A stretch of 64,000 bases of DNA, taken from a virus. This document shows, in pieces, positions 16,815 through 25,256 of this stretch. Below the pieces are notes generated by a model that ran no database searches, had not been told where the DNA came from, and worked only from the letters and a program-made list of their open reading frames with translations. The stretch covers positions 88,754 to 152,753 of IMG/VR virus record IMGVR_UViG_3300027917_001949; one strand, written 5' to 3'. The first letter of the stretch is position 1; the number at the start of each line of letters is the position of its first letter. Made by a program: the position numbers and the translations under genes.

Positions 16815-16961
16815 TTAAAGTACCTCTAGTTTAGCTTCAAGTTCTGCCAACCGTTCTCTATCCGCAGCAGACATGCCTATTGTCCCAATCTGCTCTGCTA
16901 CAGTCAAGTATTTCTTGTATATTGTTACCATTTCCTGTAATATTGTTTCTCGTTCTGTCAT
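16815..16961 (-). CDS. small helical protein
   Basis: 48 residues, start ATG 16961 overlapping the upstream TGA (ATGA). Two amphipathic helices (ETILQEMVTIYKKYL and DRERLAELEAKLEVL); looks like a coiled-coil peptide. Function unknown. Confidence 0.55.
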   Translation of the reverse strand: MTERETILQEMVTIYKKYLTVAEQIGTIGMSAADRERLAELEAKLEVL

Positions 16962-17419
16962 CGCCAAAACCTCTTTGTTGTTCTCGTGTTCCGTTGCATT
17001 TTTTGTGGGTCTTGTGAGAATACCTTACTATCACGAGGTTCTTCGTGTTGTGTTGTATAACATTTGAACCTATCCTGACAAGTGGTGCATATCTCACGTA
17101 TCTCCTTATTTAATAACTGCCGAATCTCGGAGTGTGGTCTGTTCTTACACTCTCGACATAGCGGTATGACAAAGTTACATGTGCTGTTCGTGTTAAATTG
17201 TAGCCGTTCAACTGTGGTGGGGAACAGGTTTTCACCTTTTACCAATCCACACAACGTGCAATACACCATGCGACTACGCTGACGTTCTTCCTTCCGGCAC
17301 TTATCACAGATAGGTTTAATGACGGTAACTCCGTCCTCTACCATCGTGTATGCCCGTACATTTTCATGTACGAAACCACAATTAACACACCAACCTATAC
17401 GATGTTTTGTGTTACTCAT
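16958..17419 (-). CDS. multi-zinc-ribbon protein with Cys motif
   Basis: 153 residues from ATG 17419. Four CxxC pairs (C11/C14, C38/C41, C54/C57, C88/C91) form two zinc ribbons, followed by C111-TT-C114-QDRFK-C120-YTT. The C-terminus is basic (RNTRTTKRFWR). Likely nucleic-acid binding (inference). Confidence 0.7.
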   Translation of the reverse strand: MSNTKHRIGWCVNCGFVHENVRAYTMVEDGVTVIKPICDKCRKEERQRSRMVYCTLCGLVKGENLFPTTVERLQFNTNSTCNFVIPLCRECKNRPHSEIRQLLNKEIREICTTCQDRFKCYTTQHEEPRDSKVFSQDPQKMQRNTRTTKRFWR

Positions 17420-17639
17420 AATTTTTTCTGTGCTGAACAATTGCGGATAATCTATCTTCTCTGCTGAACAATTGCGGATAATCTAGTCGTACCTGCTTAA
17501 GCCGTTGCCAAACTTCCTCCGTAGGAGTGTCCAATTTCAGCATATCGATTCCGCTGTCTGCCATCCGTACCACAGCTTCCGCAAATTGCGTGTCTGACAT
17601 GTTAAGTAAATCTTGTGCCGTACAGTTTGAATAGTCCAT
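17412..17639 (-). CDS. hypothetical protein ending in a tandem duplication
   Basis: 75 residues, GAGGTAAAAGA ribosome site. The last ~20 codons are built from a 24-bp sequence repeated with a 31-bp period (17431-17485). Because 31 is not a multiple of three, the two copies are read in different frames (DYPQLFSR and LSAIVQHR). The duplication therefore changed the C-terminus. Confidence 0.6.
   Translation of the reverse strand: MDYSNCTAQDLLNMSDTQFAEAVVRMADSGIDMLKLDTPTEEVWQRLKQVRLDYPQLFSREDRLSAIVQHRKNYE
17431..17485. repeat. 24-bp tandem direct repeat, 31-bp period
   Basis: Identical 24-base copies at 17431-17454 and 17462-17485, each starting TGCTGAACAATTG, separated by TCTTCTC. The repeat contains CTGAACA, the complement of the TGTTCAG word that fills the intergenic islands at 41.8-45.5 kb. 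Confidence 0.85.
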
Positions 17640-17643
17640 TCTT

Positions 17644-18126
17644 TTACCTCATCGTTGTGAGACACTTAAATCTATCTGGACAAGTGCCACAATTCTCACC
17701 TTCTCCTAGTGGTAACTCCTCGATAGTTATTCGTAAAAATTTATTGAGATTCTTCGTGAGTATATCAGTCACGTCTTTCAATGCTGAATATCGAACCGGA
17801 CGGTGATTATAGTGCCATGCCCTTTTGGTTGCGGTGTTATCTCTGAAATCTGGACAACCTAGATAGTGATAGATTAGATAACGAGTACCGTCCTCAAGTC
17901 GTTCCACCGCATCCTCTTCCTCTTTGAGAAAGCCTTCCATCACCGCAGGTTGTCTTGCCGCTTTAGATTCTCTTACCAGAAGTTCCTTTCGAGCATCCTG
18001 AACTTTGTCAATCAGATTATCAGCTTCGAAATGAAACTCTTGTGGTATAACTGACAAACGTTTCATTAGGGCAGCAAGTTGTTCACGTATCTCATCGAAT
18101 TCTTTAGCCGCTTCCGTTCTGTTCAA
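17644..18126 (-). CDS. Cys-motif protein
   Basis: 160 residues from TTG 18126 (GGAAG upstream). N-terminal 60 residues form a long helix (coiled-coil-like). Motif at the extreme C-terminus: C146-GT-C149-PDRFK-C155-LT. A middle segment has RYLIYHYLGCPDFRDN. Function unknown. Confidence 0.65.
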   Translation of the reverse strand: MNRTEAAKEFDEIREQLAALMKRLSVIPQEFHFEADNLIDKVQDARKELLVRESKAARQPAVMEGFLKEEEDAVERLEDGTRYLIYHYLGCPDFRDNTATKRAWHYNHRPVRYSALKDVTDILTKNLNKFLRITIEELPLGEGENCGTCPDRFKCLTTMR

Positions 18127-18244
18127 CAGTCACTTCCGACACTTTCTTTATACACTGTGGGCACTCGCTTCGACGTGGGGTATGTTCCCACATTCTGCCA
18201 CACTCTTTGCATACCTGCATCAATACTTTAATACATGCTACCAT
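18104..18244 (-). CDS. small zinc-ribbon protein
   Basis: 46 residues from ATG 18244. CKEC ... CPQC, 15 residues apart, form a short zinc finger (VCKECGRMWEHTPRRSECPQ). Overlaps the next gene by 23 bases. Too short for automatic calling but composition is typical of the neighbouring zinc proteins. Confidence 0.55.
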   Translation of the reverse strand: MVACIKVLMQVCKECGRMWEHTPRRSECPQCIKKVSEVTVEQNGSG

Positions 18245-18337
18245 TTTATTTTCCAAACTTTCTCATAATATCAAAACCGCTTAACCCGATTTTTGGCTAA
18301 GAAAATTTTTCAAACTTCGCCCTGTTCTGCTGGTGGT
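18245..18337. other. intergenic gap without a supported gene
   Basis: 93 bases, AT-rich, only a six-codon ATG frame. No promoter with two good boxes seen. Confidence 0.4.
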
Positions 18338-18466
18338 TCATTTCTTTTTCACCACTATCAATATTAGAAAGAGTAACCAAATAATACCCATAACAACAAT
18401 TGCCCACCCTGCATAGGTTGGGTTATGCCAAAGGTTGATGTACCAGTTACCAATTGTCTCAATCAT
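18338..18466 (-). CDS. single-pass membrane peptide downstream of VWA gene
   Basis: 42 residues. The ATG at 18466 overlaps the TGA of the VWA gene and is preceded by GATGGAAG. A hydrophobic helix (about 16-38, WAIVVMGIIWLLFLILIVV) is followed by KKK, so the C-terminus is cytoplasmic. Its coupling to the MoxR/VWA pair suggests it is part of that unit (inference). Confidence 0.6.
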   Translation of the reverse strand: MIETIGNWYINLWHNPTYAGWAIVVMGIIWLLFLILIVVKKK

Positions 18467-20207
18467 CTTCCATCACAATTATCTTGCCCAAACTTGGATT
18501 CCATCCGTTTGTATAGTTATTGGGAGTCATTACCCATATTGTAGGACAAGTTATTTTGCTAGGATAAGAACCTGCCCCATCAGTACAGTAGATAACACCA
18601 TCGACCTTCTTCTTGAGATGGAATGTTTCGCCATTATTATTGGTGTATACCCTTTTTTCGACCAGTTCAAATACCGGTCTAAAATCAGTACCACCATAAC
18701 CATATCTTTTTATGCCCTCACCCTTCGGTGGTTTGCGTTTATAATCCTGAACGTGAGTTATATCCGCATCACATTCGACATGGGTAATACCAATCCCTGC
18801 CTTAAACATAGCTCCTATTTCTTTCCAGAACATAGCAAATTCTTTGTCATCTACACTGCCGGAGCTATCTGTTGCTACCACGAAGTGAGCTTTACGTTTC
18901 ACTCGATAGCCTGGAAATGTTATCGGGAAACGTCGATTCAGCCGTTTACGAGTCGATACCCAACTAGCAAATTCTCTGAATCCATAGAATCTCTTTAACT
19001 CTGATTTCCAAGTGATAGTCTTGTGGTACAGACATTCATCGATTAAACCCTTTAACCAAGCAGGCATCGTACCCTGAGACTTGTTCGCTGATTTATGTAC
19101 CGCTTTCTTGACCATCTCTTTAATTTTCTCGTGAGCTAATTCACGGTTATCGCTACCCGCTGCCCATGCTGAATGATTATCCATCGGCATCGGTATCTTT
19201 GTACCGTTTACATCAACGTTACAACCACTTCCAGTATGCGGAACGCTGCCGTCACCCTGATTTCCACTGCCGTTTCCGCTGTCCTGTTTCTGTTGATATT
19301 CACCTTTTCCTTGTCCTTGACCATTGCCGGTTTGCTGATTCTGGTCTTGACCTTGACTCTGTCCATCCTTACCACCACCTTGTCCACTGCCTTGTTGTCC
19401 CTGACCTTGACCATCACCACCCTGACCCTGACCTTGACCACTGTCTTGTTCCTGCCCCTCACCCTGACCAGCACCTTGCTGTTGCTGTTGACCGTCACCC
19501 TGCTGACCTTGCCCCTGTCCTTCACCCATTTGCTGACGAGCCGCAGACTCTTGTTGAGAAGTAACAGATGTACCAATTTCTACATACTGCTTCGGCATCT
19601 TATTCCAGATTATGTCGTAGTATATCTCAGATGCCTTATTTTCTTCAAGCGGTATTTTCTCGTCACCGATAAAGAACGATTTCAAATTCAAGGTTTCAAA
19701 TTTGTGCGTATCTGGGTTAAGTGGCATGTCACATACTGGACATTCCTTACGATTTGCACCGGACGAGGTTTTACGAACAAAGATGTTACACTCTGGACAC
19801 ATCAGTCCGCTTGGTAGCCCTTTGATGAACTGGTTTATTGCAACATCATTTGCCAAATTCCACACATAGTGATTTCTATTCTCTGCTCTGATAAGATGTT
19901 TGTTGAGTATGTGCAAAATTTCATGCTCAAGACAAGCTATTTTTTCTTCTTGAGTCAACCCCCAAGATTGGGCACTTGGATTGCTTTTATTATAGTCACC
20001 ACTGTTGTAAAAATCGGTATTAATAAACAGATGAGGCTGTAACTCACTACTAATCATTACTGCCATAGTAGTGATTACCCGACCACCGATGTTCAAAGGA
20101 GAGTTTTTGTTTACAGTGTGTCTACGAAACTGCTGTAACAAATGCCCATAGAAGTGCTTTTGCTCAAGTAGTAATTCAATTACTTCCGGTTCGATTAATT
20201 CTTTCAT
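18459..20207 (-). CDS. VWA-like protein with N-terminal metallopeptidase domain (DUF2201-like)
   Basis: 582 residues. Near residue 92, CLEHEILHILNKH contains a zincin HExxH, followed by a zinc ribbon (CPEC...CPVC). Residues ~225-320 are a low-complexity Gly/Gln linker. The C-terminal ~200 residues are a VWA-like domain with a MIDAS DSSGS and GGTDFRP. This layout matches the metallopeptidase/VWA proteins that pair with MoxR ATPases. The MoxR gene lies 2 bases upstream, so the two likely act as one chaperone-like unit remodelling an unknown target. Confidence 0.8.
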   Translation of the reverse strand: MKELIEPEVIELLLEQKHFYGHLLQQFRRHTVNKNSPLNIGGRVITTMAVMISSELQPHLFINTDFYNSGDYNKSNPSAQSWGLTQEEKIACLEHEILHILNKHLIRAENRNHYVWNLANDVAINQFIKGLPSGLMCPECNIFVRKTSSGANRKECPVCDMPLNPDTHKFETLNLKSFFIGDEKIPLEENKASEIYYDIIWNKMPKQYVEIGTSVTSQQESAARQQMGEGQGQGQQGDGQQQQQGAGQGEGQEQDSGQGQGQGGDGQGQGQQGSGQGGGKDGQSQGQDQNQQTGNGQGQGKGEYQQKQDSGNGSGNQGDGSVPHTGSGCNVDVNGTKIPMPMDNHSAWAAGSDNRELAHEKIKEMVKKAVHKSANKSQGTMPAWLKGLIDECLYHKTITWKSELKRFYGFREFASWVSTRKRLNRRFPITFPGYRVKRKAHFVVATDSSGSVDDKEFAMFWKEIGAMFKAGIGITHVECDADITHVQDYKRKPPKGEGIKRYGYGGTDFRPVFELVEKRVYTNNNGETFHLKKKVDGVIYCTDGAGSYPSKITCPTIWVMTPNNYTNGWNPSLGKIIVMEDD

Positions 20208-20209
20208 AT

Positions 20210-21400
20210 TTACCCAATGTCATTCTTTCTGGCGTCTCTTAGGATAGCAAACAAGTCGTCACGTGCGAGAAGGAGACGTTCGTTTATGTCGTTATTATTT
20301 GACAGTTCCTTGAGAACATCAAATGCCAAGTCTTGAGGTAACATGACAAAGAAGTCCGCAGCATTGTTAAGCTGTTTATCATTATAGTCATGTGATGTTT
20401 CTTCGCTTAAGCATTGCCCGATTTCATCAAGAGTAATACGAAGTAGGTCAAACCTAGTTGTACCATCACCTGCCTCGACCTGCTCAAGTATCCGGTCTTT
20501 AACTTTATCGAAACCATCAAATATCTCACGAGCTTTAATTGGTTTATCGATTTCAGTCTTAAGCGACTGCCAGAAGCTTGTCGCTGCCGCAGAACCTATG
20601 ACCATTTCTGCAACGTCCAACCAGTGTTTGCGTGGGATAGGTGTGCCTTTCTTAACCTTGTCGCTTATTAACAAGCTAAGAAATTCATAACCACGTGGAG
20701 TAGGAAGAATTTCAATCGGAATGTCGATTGACTCATTGCCGAGGAATGATTCCTCTATCGCAATAAAGTCTACAATATTCTGGTCAATCCCATGTTTACG
20801 TGCCCACTTCAACCAGTTATCTGTTGATGTTACGTACTTAATATGTACGAATCTGTTCATTAATGCAGGGTCAAGTTCTGTAACATTGTAATCCTGACCA
20901 GTGCCCGCATCACTTGACGGTGGATTACCGGCACATATTATCGGACAATCATCCGGTATTTCATGGGTATGGATACGTCGGTCAAGTACAATCTGAAACG
21001 CTGCCTGTTGAACGTCCTCTCGACCACGATTGAACTCATCGAAGAAGAGAGCAACTTTTTCACCTGGCTGAGGAAACCAACTGGGTGGTAACCAAACCAT
21101 TTTGCCAGCAATCGGTATGGTTGCACCGTCCTGTTCGCACATCGGACAATTGGTGAACCGTGCCGCAAACCCATATTCCGTACCACATTTTGGACAATAA
21201 TACAGTGAAGCAGGATGCCCAATAAGGTCACCAACTTCCATCTGACCGAGACGCAAGTCTCGTACTTTGTAGCCAAGAGCTTCATATACTGCTCTGGTAA
21301 TCTGACTTTTACCGATTCCATGTTTGCCCCACAGGAACGGTGTCAGACCGACTTCGCCACACCTTTTAAGAACCAATTCGATAAGTGCTATATCCTGCAT
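20210..21400 (-). CDS. MoxR-type AAA+ ATPase with zinc-ribbon insert
   Basis: 396 residues. Walker A GKHGIGKS (about 23-30), Walker B LFFDEFNRG, and a sensor region CAGNPPSSDAG with DPALMNRF. Between Walker A and B a zinc ribbon (CPKC...CPMC, about 69-94) is inserted, unusual for MoxR. First gene after the promoter at 21421-21450 and directly before the VWA gene. Confidence 0.85.
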   Translation of the reverse strand: MQDIALIELVLKRCGEVGLTPFLWGKHGIGKSQITRAVYEALGYKVRDLRLGQMEVGDLIGHPASLYYCPKCGTEYGFAARFTNCPMCEQDGATIPIAGKMVWLPPSWFPQPGEKVALFFDEFNRGREDVQQAAFQIVLDRRIHTHEIPDDCPIICAGNPPSSDAGTGQDYNVTELDPALMNRFVHIKYVTSTDNWLKWARKHGIDQNIVDFIAIEESFLGNESIDIPIEILPTPRGYEFLSLLISDKVKKGTPIPRKHWLDVAEMVIGSAAATSFWQSLKTEIDKPIKAREIFDGFDKVKDRILEQVEAGDGTTRFDLLRITLDEIGQCLSEETSHDYNDKQLNNAADFFVMLPQDLAFDVLKELSNNNDINERLLLARDDLFAILRDARKNDIG

Positions 21401-21420
21401 ATATATCCCCCACTGTAATT

Positions 21421-21450
21421 ATTATACCATAAAGCCCTAGTCACTGTCAA
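21421..21450 (-). promoter_or_regulatory. sigma-70 type promoter for MoxR/VWA genes
   Basis: Minus strand TTGACA (21450-21445), 18-bp spacer, TATAAT (21426-21421), overlapping the last codons of the upstream gene. The MoxR start is 21 bases downstream of the -10 box. Confidence 0.8.
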
Positions 21451-21997
21451 CATCCTCTTTAGGCACGATTTGAAACCAACCGTCGAACGTCTCGTCGGTT
21501 AGCTTCGGTACTTGCGCCAATTTGTTGACCTGCCGTTTTGCGATGTTTCGCATTGCTCTCATCTGCCCAAATGAAAGTGGTCTACTGCTACTTTTGAACA
21601 TTACATCATTTACAAACGTAAACGCATTGCCGAGATTAAGTTCAAGCAACCGGTATCCGAGTTTGCGTGCTTCTTGTTGTTCCTCTATCTTATCATCTGA
21701 GGTCATACAGGCATCAAGATAGAGTTTAGTAGCAAGACTCCTTTGTTTATCGGATAGTTCACCCTTAACAATTATCTGACTTTGGAGACTGTCAACCAAA
21801 GAACGTAGCCACGGTAATCTAGCCCTCGTCTCTTCTAGTCTGTCCCACAAAGTGGCATTACCAGGAAGTTTTGCCCTGAACTCTTCCAGAGCTTTCTCCC
21901 TGTCAGCCATGGTAAAGCTGTCTTGGGGTATCTCCCTCCAATCGAGCTTATGACTAGTCACTGATTGAAATATGTTACGCTTTCTTCGATTCGCCAT
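21437..21997 (-). CDS. hypothetical protein
   Basis: 186 residues (ATG 21997; two start codons 3-6 bases upstream are possible). Helical, basic N-terminus (ANRRKRN). SDKQRSLATKLYLDA and RAMRNIAKRQVNKLA look like amphipathic helices. No domain recognised. Confidence 0.6.
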   Translation of the reverse strand: MANRRKRNIFQSVTSHKLDWREIPQDSFTMADREKALEEFRAKLPGNATLWDRLEETRARLPWLRSLVDSLQSQIIVKGELSDKQRSLATKLYLDACMTSDDKIEEQQEARKLGYRLLELNLGNAFTFVNDVMFKSSSRPLSFGQMRAMRNIAKRQVNKLAQVPKLTDETFDGWFQIVPKEDVDSD

Positions 21998-22352
21998 CAT
22001 CAAGCTTATCCAGTCCTTTCAATCCGTCCGTACCAAACCATTTTGACATTGTGTCTGAAAATTCACTATCTGTCACACTACTGCCAATTCCGAGGTTAAT
22101 CACACCAAGAATAAGCATATACTCCAATGCTATCGACACAGCAATAGATTGTGGGTCACTTACAGCCAGTGCTCCCATCGCAAACTTATTTGCCCTGTCC
22201 GTGAGGAACTTGTACAAAGTAGGGTTCGTGGTCTGTAATGCTGTAAGCTGTTCGTCCAGCCACTGTTGAACCTGCCCCTGTGTTATGCTTTGGTTCAACG
22301 CTTTGAACTGCTCTCTTATATGTTTATCTGTGATTACTGGCAGATTTTCCAT
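21975..22352 (-). CDS. hypothetical protein
   Basis: 125 residues, strong GGGAGAAAAT ribosome site. A moderately hydrophobic helix near 70-90 (SIALEYMLILGVINLGIG) could be membrane-associated. Function unknown. The 96 bases upstream (22353-22448) hold no ORF and no good promoter. Confidence 0.6.
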   Translation of the reverse strand: MENLPVITDKHIREQFKALNQSITQGQVQQWLDEQLTALQTTNPTLYKFLTDRANKFAMGALAVSDPQSIAVSIALEYMLILGVINLGIGSSVTDSEFSDTMSKWFGTDGLKGLDKLDDGESKKA

Positions 22353-22448
22353 ATTTTCTCCCTACATTTCGATGAGTATAATAACACCGAGTCGGGCAGG
22401 TGACGAATTAACTCCTCTGGTCAACTCGCCCCCTGCACCGCAACTCCC

Positions 22449-22793
22449 TTACTGAAAGTGTCTGCGGTAACCGAAGTTAACTGGTTCGCCACCGGTCTTT
22501 GGTTTCCTTCGTGATGTTATTACAGTTGACCATAGCATTGTCCATACCTTGCCAACACGCAGTACAATAACTATCGCATATACCAATAAGACGCTCTGTA
22601 ACGCAGTAAGCCAATCGATAGATGCAACGGTTGGTAGTAGCGATGGTACAACATAATTCCACAACACCATGACAAGCAATGCCACCGCACATGCGGTAGC
22701 CCCTGCTGTAATTGCAAGGACTAACGCACTAGCGATTATGCCGATGAGAAAACCAACACCGACAGCAAACAATGATAGCGGATTTAATTTCAT
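22449..22793 (-). CDS. multi-pass membrane protein
   Basis: 114 residues with three hydrophobic helices (about 8-32, 32-56 and 64-84) and a basic C-terminal tail. Starts in TAATG with the Ku stop, with GGAGAGTGAATA as ribosome site. Function unknown; co-transcribed with ku. Confidence 0.65.
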   Translation of the reverse strand: MKLNPLSLFAVGVGFLIGIIASALVLAITAGATACAVALLVMVLWNYVVPSLLPTVASIDWLTALQSVLLVYAIVIVLRVGKVWTMLWSTVITSRRKPKTGGEPVNFGYRRHFQ

Positions 22794-23551
22794 TATTCAC
22801 TCTCCGCCAACGCTTTGAGTGCGTCCTCAATATTCTGCTGTGGTACTTCCGGTTGACTGGTAATCACAATGTCCTTACCAGCAAGTTTATCTTCCGCCAT
22901 CTTGTTGAGTGCATCCATGTAGTTATCTGAGTAATCATCATGACGGAATGGTTTTGAAAACTTGCCGATAACCTGAGTTATCAGGTCAACCTGAACATCT
23001 GATACCTCTGATGCAGGTACTGCCGGTGATTCCTTCATCTCACCTGACCAATAAAGGGTTGACAACACCAGACTCTTACCGGTGGGGCGAATAACACAGA
23101 GGTTTTCCCTCCGACTTATTGCCACCTTACCCACAGCAACCTTACCAGTTTTCTTCAATCCTTCAAACAGAAGGTTGAAGGCTGTGACCCCGACTTCGTC
23201 CGGTGAAATATGGTATGTCTTATCGGTCAGTAAAGGATTAACATCACCTGCCTGAACGAACCGGTCAATCTCGATGTTCTTTGTGGTACTTAATGGTAGG
23301 CTATCGAGTTCCTCTTTCGTAAAGGTAACCACCTGCCCTTTACTTATCTCGATACCTTTGATAATGTCAGCCTCAGTCAAATCCGCATTACATTTCTTAC
23401 AGATTTTCTTTCTGCCACCATTACCCATATCATCTTTGTGGTACTCGTGCAGGTTGCTCTTAGCTTCCGTTGCTACCCCGCCAAGTCGTACTGGTATGAG
23501 GAATGTACCACCAATGGAAATTGTCATTTTCCATCCTCTACTTTGTGCCAT
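22793..23551 (-). CDS. ku: Ku-like DNA end-binding protein
   Basis: 252 residues, close to bacterial Ku length. The order of family signatures is intact: N-terminal ISIGGTFLIPVRL, HKDDMG, ICKKC, DIIKGIEISKGQVV, STKNIEIDRFV, KTYHISPDEVG, GLKKTGKVAVGKV and ICVIRPTG-like (CVIRPTGKSLVLSTLYW). Bacterial Ku forms a ring homodimer on double-strand ends and recruits ligase. A DNA ligase gene lies 2 kb downstream on the transcript's upstream side (25556-26476), so a phage-encoded end-joining pair is likely. Start ATG has GAGGTGAAAA. Confidence 0.88.
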   Translation of the reverse strand: MAQSRGWKMTISIGGTFLIPVRLGGVATEAKSNLHEYHKDDMGNGGRKKICKKCNADLTEADIIKGIEISKGQVVTFTKEELDSLPLSTTKNIEIDRFVQAGDVNPLLTDKTYHISPDEVGVTAFNLLFEGLKKTGKVAVGKVAISRRENLCVIRPTGKSLVLSTLYWSGEMKESPAVPASEVSDVQVDLITQVIGKFSKPFRHDDYSDNYMDALNKMAEDKLAGKDIVITSQPEVPQQNIEDALKALAESE

Positions 23552-23559
23552 TTTTCACC

Positions 23560-23739
23560 TCAATCCTGAAAATGTCTTATATTTCCGGTATCTGTAAATG
23601 CCGGTCTTACGCAGTCTCGTAGATGTTTCAATCCAGAGGTAGGTTTGTTACTGTATTCGGCATCTTGTATTTCCGCATCAATAACGTCGGCTATCCTCTG
23701 ACGTGCTTTTTCATCTGATATTTCTTCTTTAAAACCCAT
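23560..23739 (-). CDS. small hypothetical protein before ku
   Basis: 59 residues, ATG 23739 with GGGGGAAGTGC. Helical acidic N-terminus (EKARQRIADVIDAEI). First gene after the promoter at 23757-23785, ending 8 bases before ku, so in the ku operon. Function unknown. Confidence 0.6.
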   Translation of the reverse strand: MGFKEEISDEKARQRIADVIDAEIQDAEYSNKPTSGLKHLRDCVRPAFTDTGNIRHFQD

Positions 23740-23756
23740 GCACTTCCCCCATTATA

Positions 23757-23785
23757 ATTATAGCAGATGCCAACGATAATGTCAA
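23757..23785 (-). promoter_or_regulatory. sigma-70 type promoter of the ku operon
   Basis: Minus strand TTGACA (23785-23780), 17-bp spacer, TATAAT (23762-23757); overlaps the last codon of the gene at 23782. Confidence 0.82.
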
Positions 23786-24456
23786 CTGTTAGACTTATTC
23801 GCCAGGATTTCCGAGTTGAGCAATATCATTGCCACTTTTGGATTAATTTTCCGTTTTTCAAGCGTATTACGTATCATCATAGTTTTATCGGTATCCCACA
23901 GTAATTTAAGTATTGATAGTAAATCATCTTTAGTTAGTTTCCACTTTGTGCCACCAAACTGAGCATACCATAAACCATTTTCGCACCGGAAACTCAGACC
24001 TATGTTGCCACACTCCTTCCGTAGTTTGTTAAGATTCACAACTCTATCAAGCTCTTTCTTCTTTTCAACATGTGCCTTCGCTTTCTCTACCCTCTCTTCA
24101 TATGTCGGCTCTACCGGTACATTGTATGTACCATCATCAACATTGCCCGTCCAACAGTTGAAGAAGCTCTTACAAGTTTTGTCACACTCACACGACAATC
24201 CTTTAGCACTTGTCACACTACCCCACACATGAGGTCGGCATTGTGGGTGAAGTATTATTGGTGGGATATTGACATCTGTAACCTCTTGGCTAAACGGATT
24301 CCACCTACCACCACTCTTATATCCTGCGTTGGTAGCGTGACAGTGTGGGCATTCCATTTTGTTTAATTGGACACCATGAATGGCACGCTTCTTCGCCTTA
24401 TCTCTAATCGATAATGTAGTGAAATCGTTACCACATATATTACAGTGAAACTTCAT
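23782..24456 (-). CDS. zinc-binding protein with variant Cys motif
   Basis: 224 residues. N-terminal zinc ribbon C5-NI-C8 ... CPHC. Near 91-103 there is CECDKTCKSFFNCWT, which aligns with the common motif if one residue is inserted (C-x3-C, SFF for xRF). The C-terminal part is a helical, Lys-rich region. Function unknown. Confidence 0.65.
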   Translation of the reverse strand: MKFHCNICGNDFTTLSIRDKAKKRAIHGVQLNKMECPHCHATNAGYKSGGRWNPFSQEVTDVNIPPIILHPQCRPHVWGSVTSAKGLSCECDKTCKSFFNCWTGNVDDGTYNVPVEPTYEERVEKAKAHVEKKKELDRVVNLNKLRKECGNIGLSFRCENGLWYAQFGGTKWKLTKDDLLSILKLLWDTDKTMMIRNTLEKRKINPKVAMILLNSEILANKSNS

Positions 24457-24570
24457 TTATACAGTGCCAAAGCATAGTCCATATACTGCTAACGCTACCA
24501 CCAAACCAACGACTATGATGTATATAGCCTTGAGTGCGTTTTCAGTTATGTCAATTTTGATGATTTTCAT
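24457..24570 (-). CDS. single-pass membrane peptide
   Basis: 37 residues from ATG 24570 (GGGGAAG upstream). Hydrophobic helix about 15-35 (YIIVVGLVVALAVYGL). Overlaps the upstream gene by 20 bases. Function unknown. Confidence 0.55.
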   Translation of the reverse strand: MKIIKIDITENALKAIYIIVVGLVVALAVYGLCFGTV

Positions 24571-24916
24571 CTACTTCCCCATCCTCTATTATTTTAGCAC
24601 GAGCCGCAATTTTTTGCAAGTCCACTCCATTCATTGCCAAGAACCTATCTATCAACTCATGAATGGTTGGCTCTTGCATACCATTGAACGGTACTTTGGT
24701 CAAGTCTTTATCGACATTAATATTCAAGGCATCACCGGAGTAGCATTTGAATTTTAATTTGCAATCCTTACATATATGGTCGTAATCGAGCTTGCCAAGA
24801 CACCGCTTGTCGGTGAGTAGTTTGTATTTCTTGTTATCAAAGGTAAGGTAAATCGGTTTGCCAGGAGCTTCCTTTAGCTCCTTAATTTCAGCCGTAAATA
24901 CAACAGTATCATCCAT
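24551..24916 (-). CDS. Cys-motif protein
   Basis: 121 residues. Motif C39-x9-C49-KD-C52-KLKFK-C58-YS (Lys replaces the usual Arg). Strand-rich N-terminus, helical acidic C-terminus. Function unknown. Confidence 0.65.
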   Translation of the reverse strand: MDDTVVFTAEIKELKEAPGKPIYLTFDNKKYKLLTDKRCLGKLDYDHICKDCKLKFKCYSGDALNINVDKDLTKVPFNGMQEPTIHELIDRFLAMNGVDLQKIAARAKIIEDGEVDENHQN

Positions 24917-25256
24917 TATTAACCTCTTTCTTTTTTAGATATGCTACCCAATAATCGGCAGCGTCCACTCTAACATCCCTACGACCACGACCTGCACCAC
25001 GACCACGCCACCGTATACCCCACCGTTGATGAACAAGAAATTTACTACACAAACGTCTGAACTCCTGCCCCTCTTTATCATTAGGTACTTCGAATGTGTA
25101 ATTTACGTCAATAGATACAGAATTTAATTGTCTACTTGTGACACAAGCAAACTTGTCATGACAACTAAGACATGGTTCATCATCATAATTAGGAGTGCCA
25201 ATCTCTTGTCTACACCTTGCTATTCTTCTATCTACCGGTTTCATCGACTGGTACAT
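24909..25256 (-). CDS. Cys-motif protein with Arg/Gly-rich patch
   Basis: 115 residues; ATG 25256 has GAGGGATTAG. Motif C15-x13-C29-LS-C32-HDKFA-C38-VTS. Residues ~78-92 are WGIRWRGRGAGRGRRD, an RGG-like basic patch typical of RNA or DNA contact. Function unknown. Confidence 0.65.
   Translation of the reverse strand: MYQSMKPVDRRIARCRQEIGTPNYDDEPCLSCHDKFACVTSRQLNSVSIDVNYTFEVPNDKEGQEFRRLCSKFLVHQRWGIRWRGRGAGRGRRDVRVDAADYWVAYLKKKEVNNG

Noticed and set aside
19173-19817. Plus-strand ORF of 214 codons (and a minus-strand shadow at 19208-19576)
   Set aside because: Shadows of the repetitive Gly/Gln linker of the VWA gene; low-complexity Leu/Thr or Val/Lys products.
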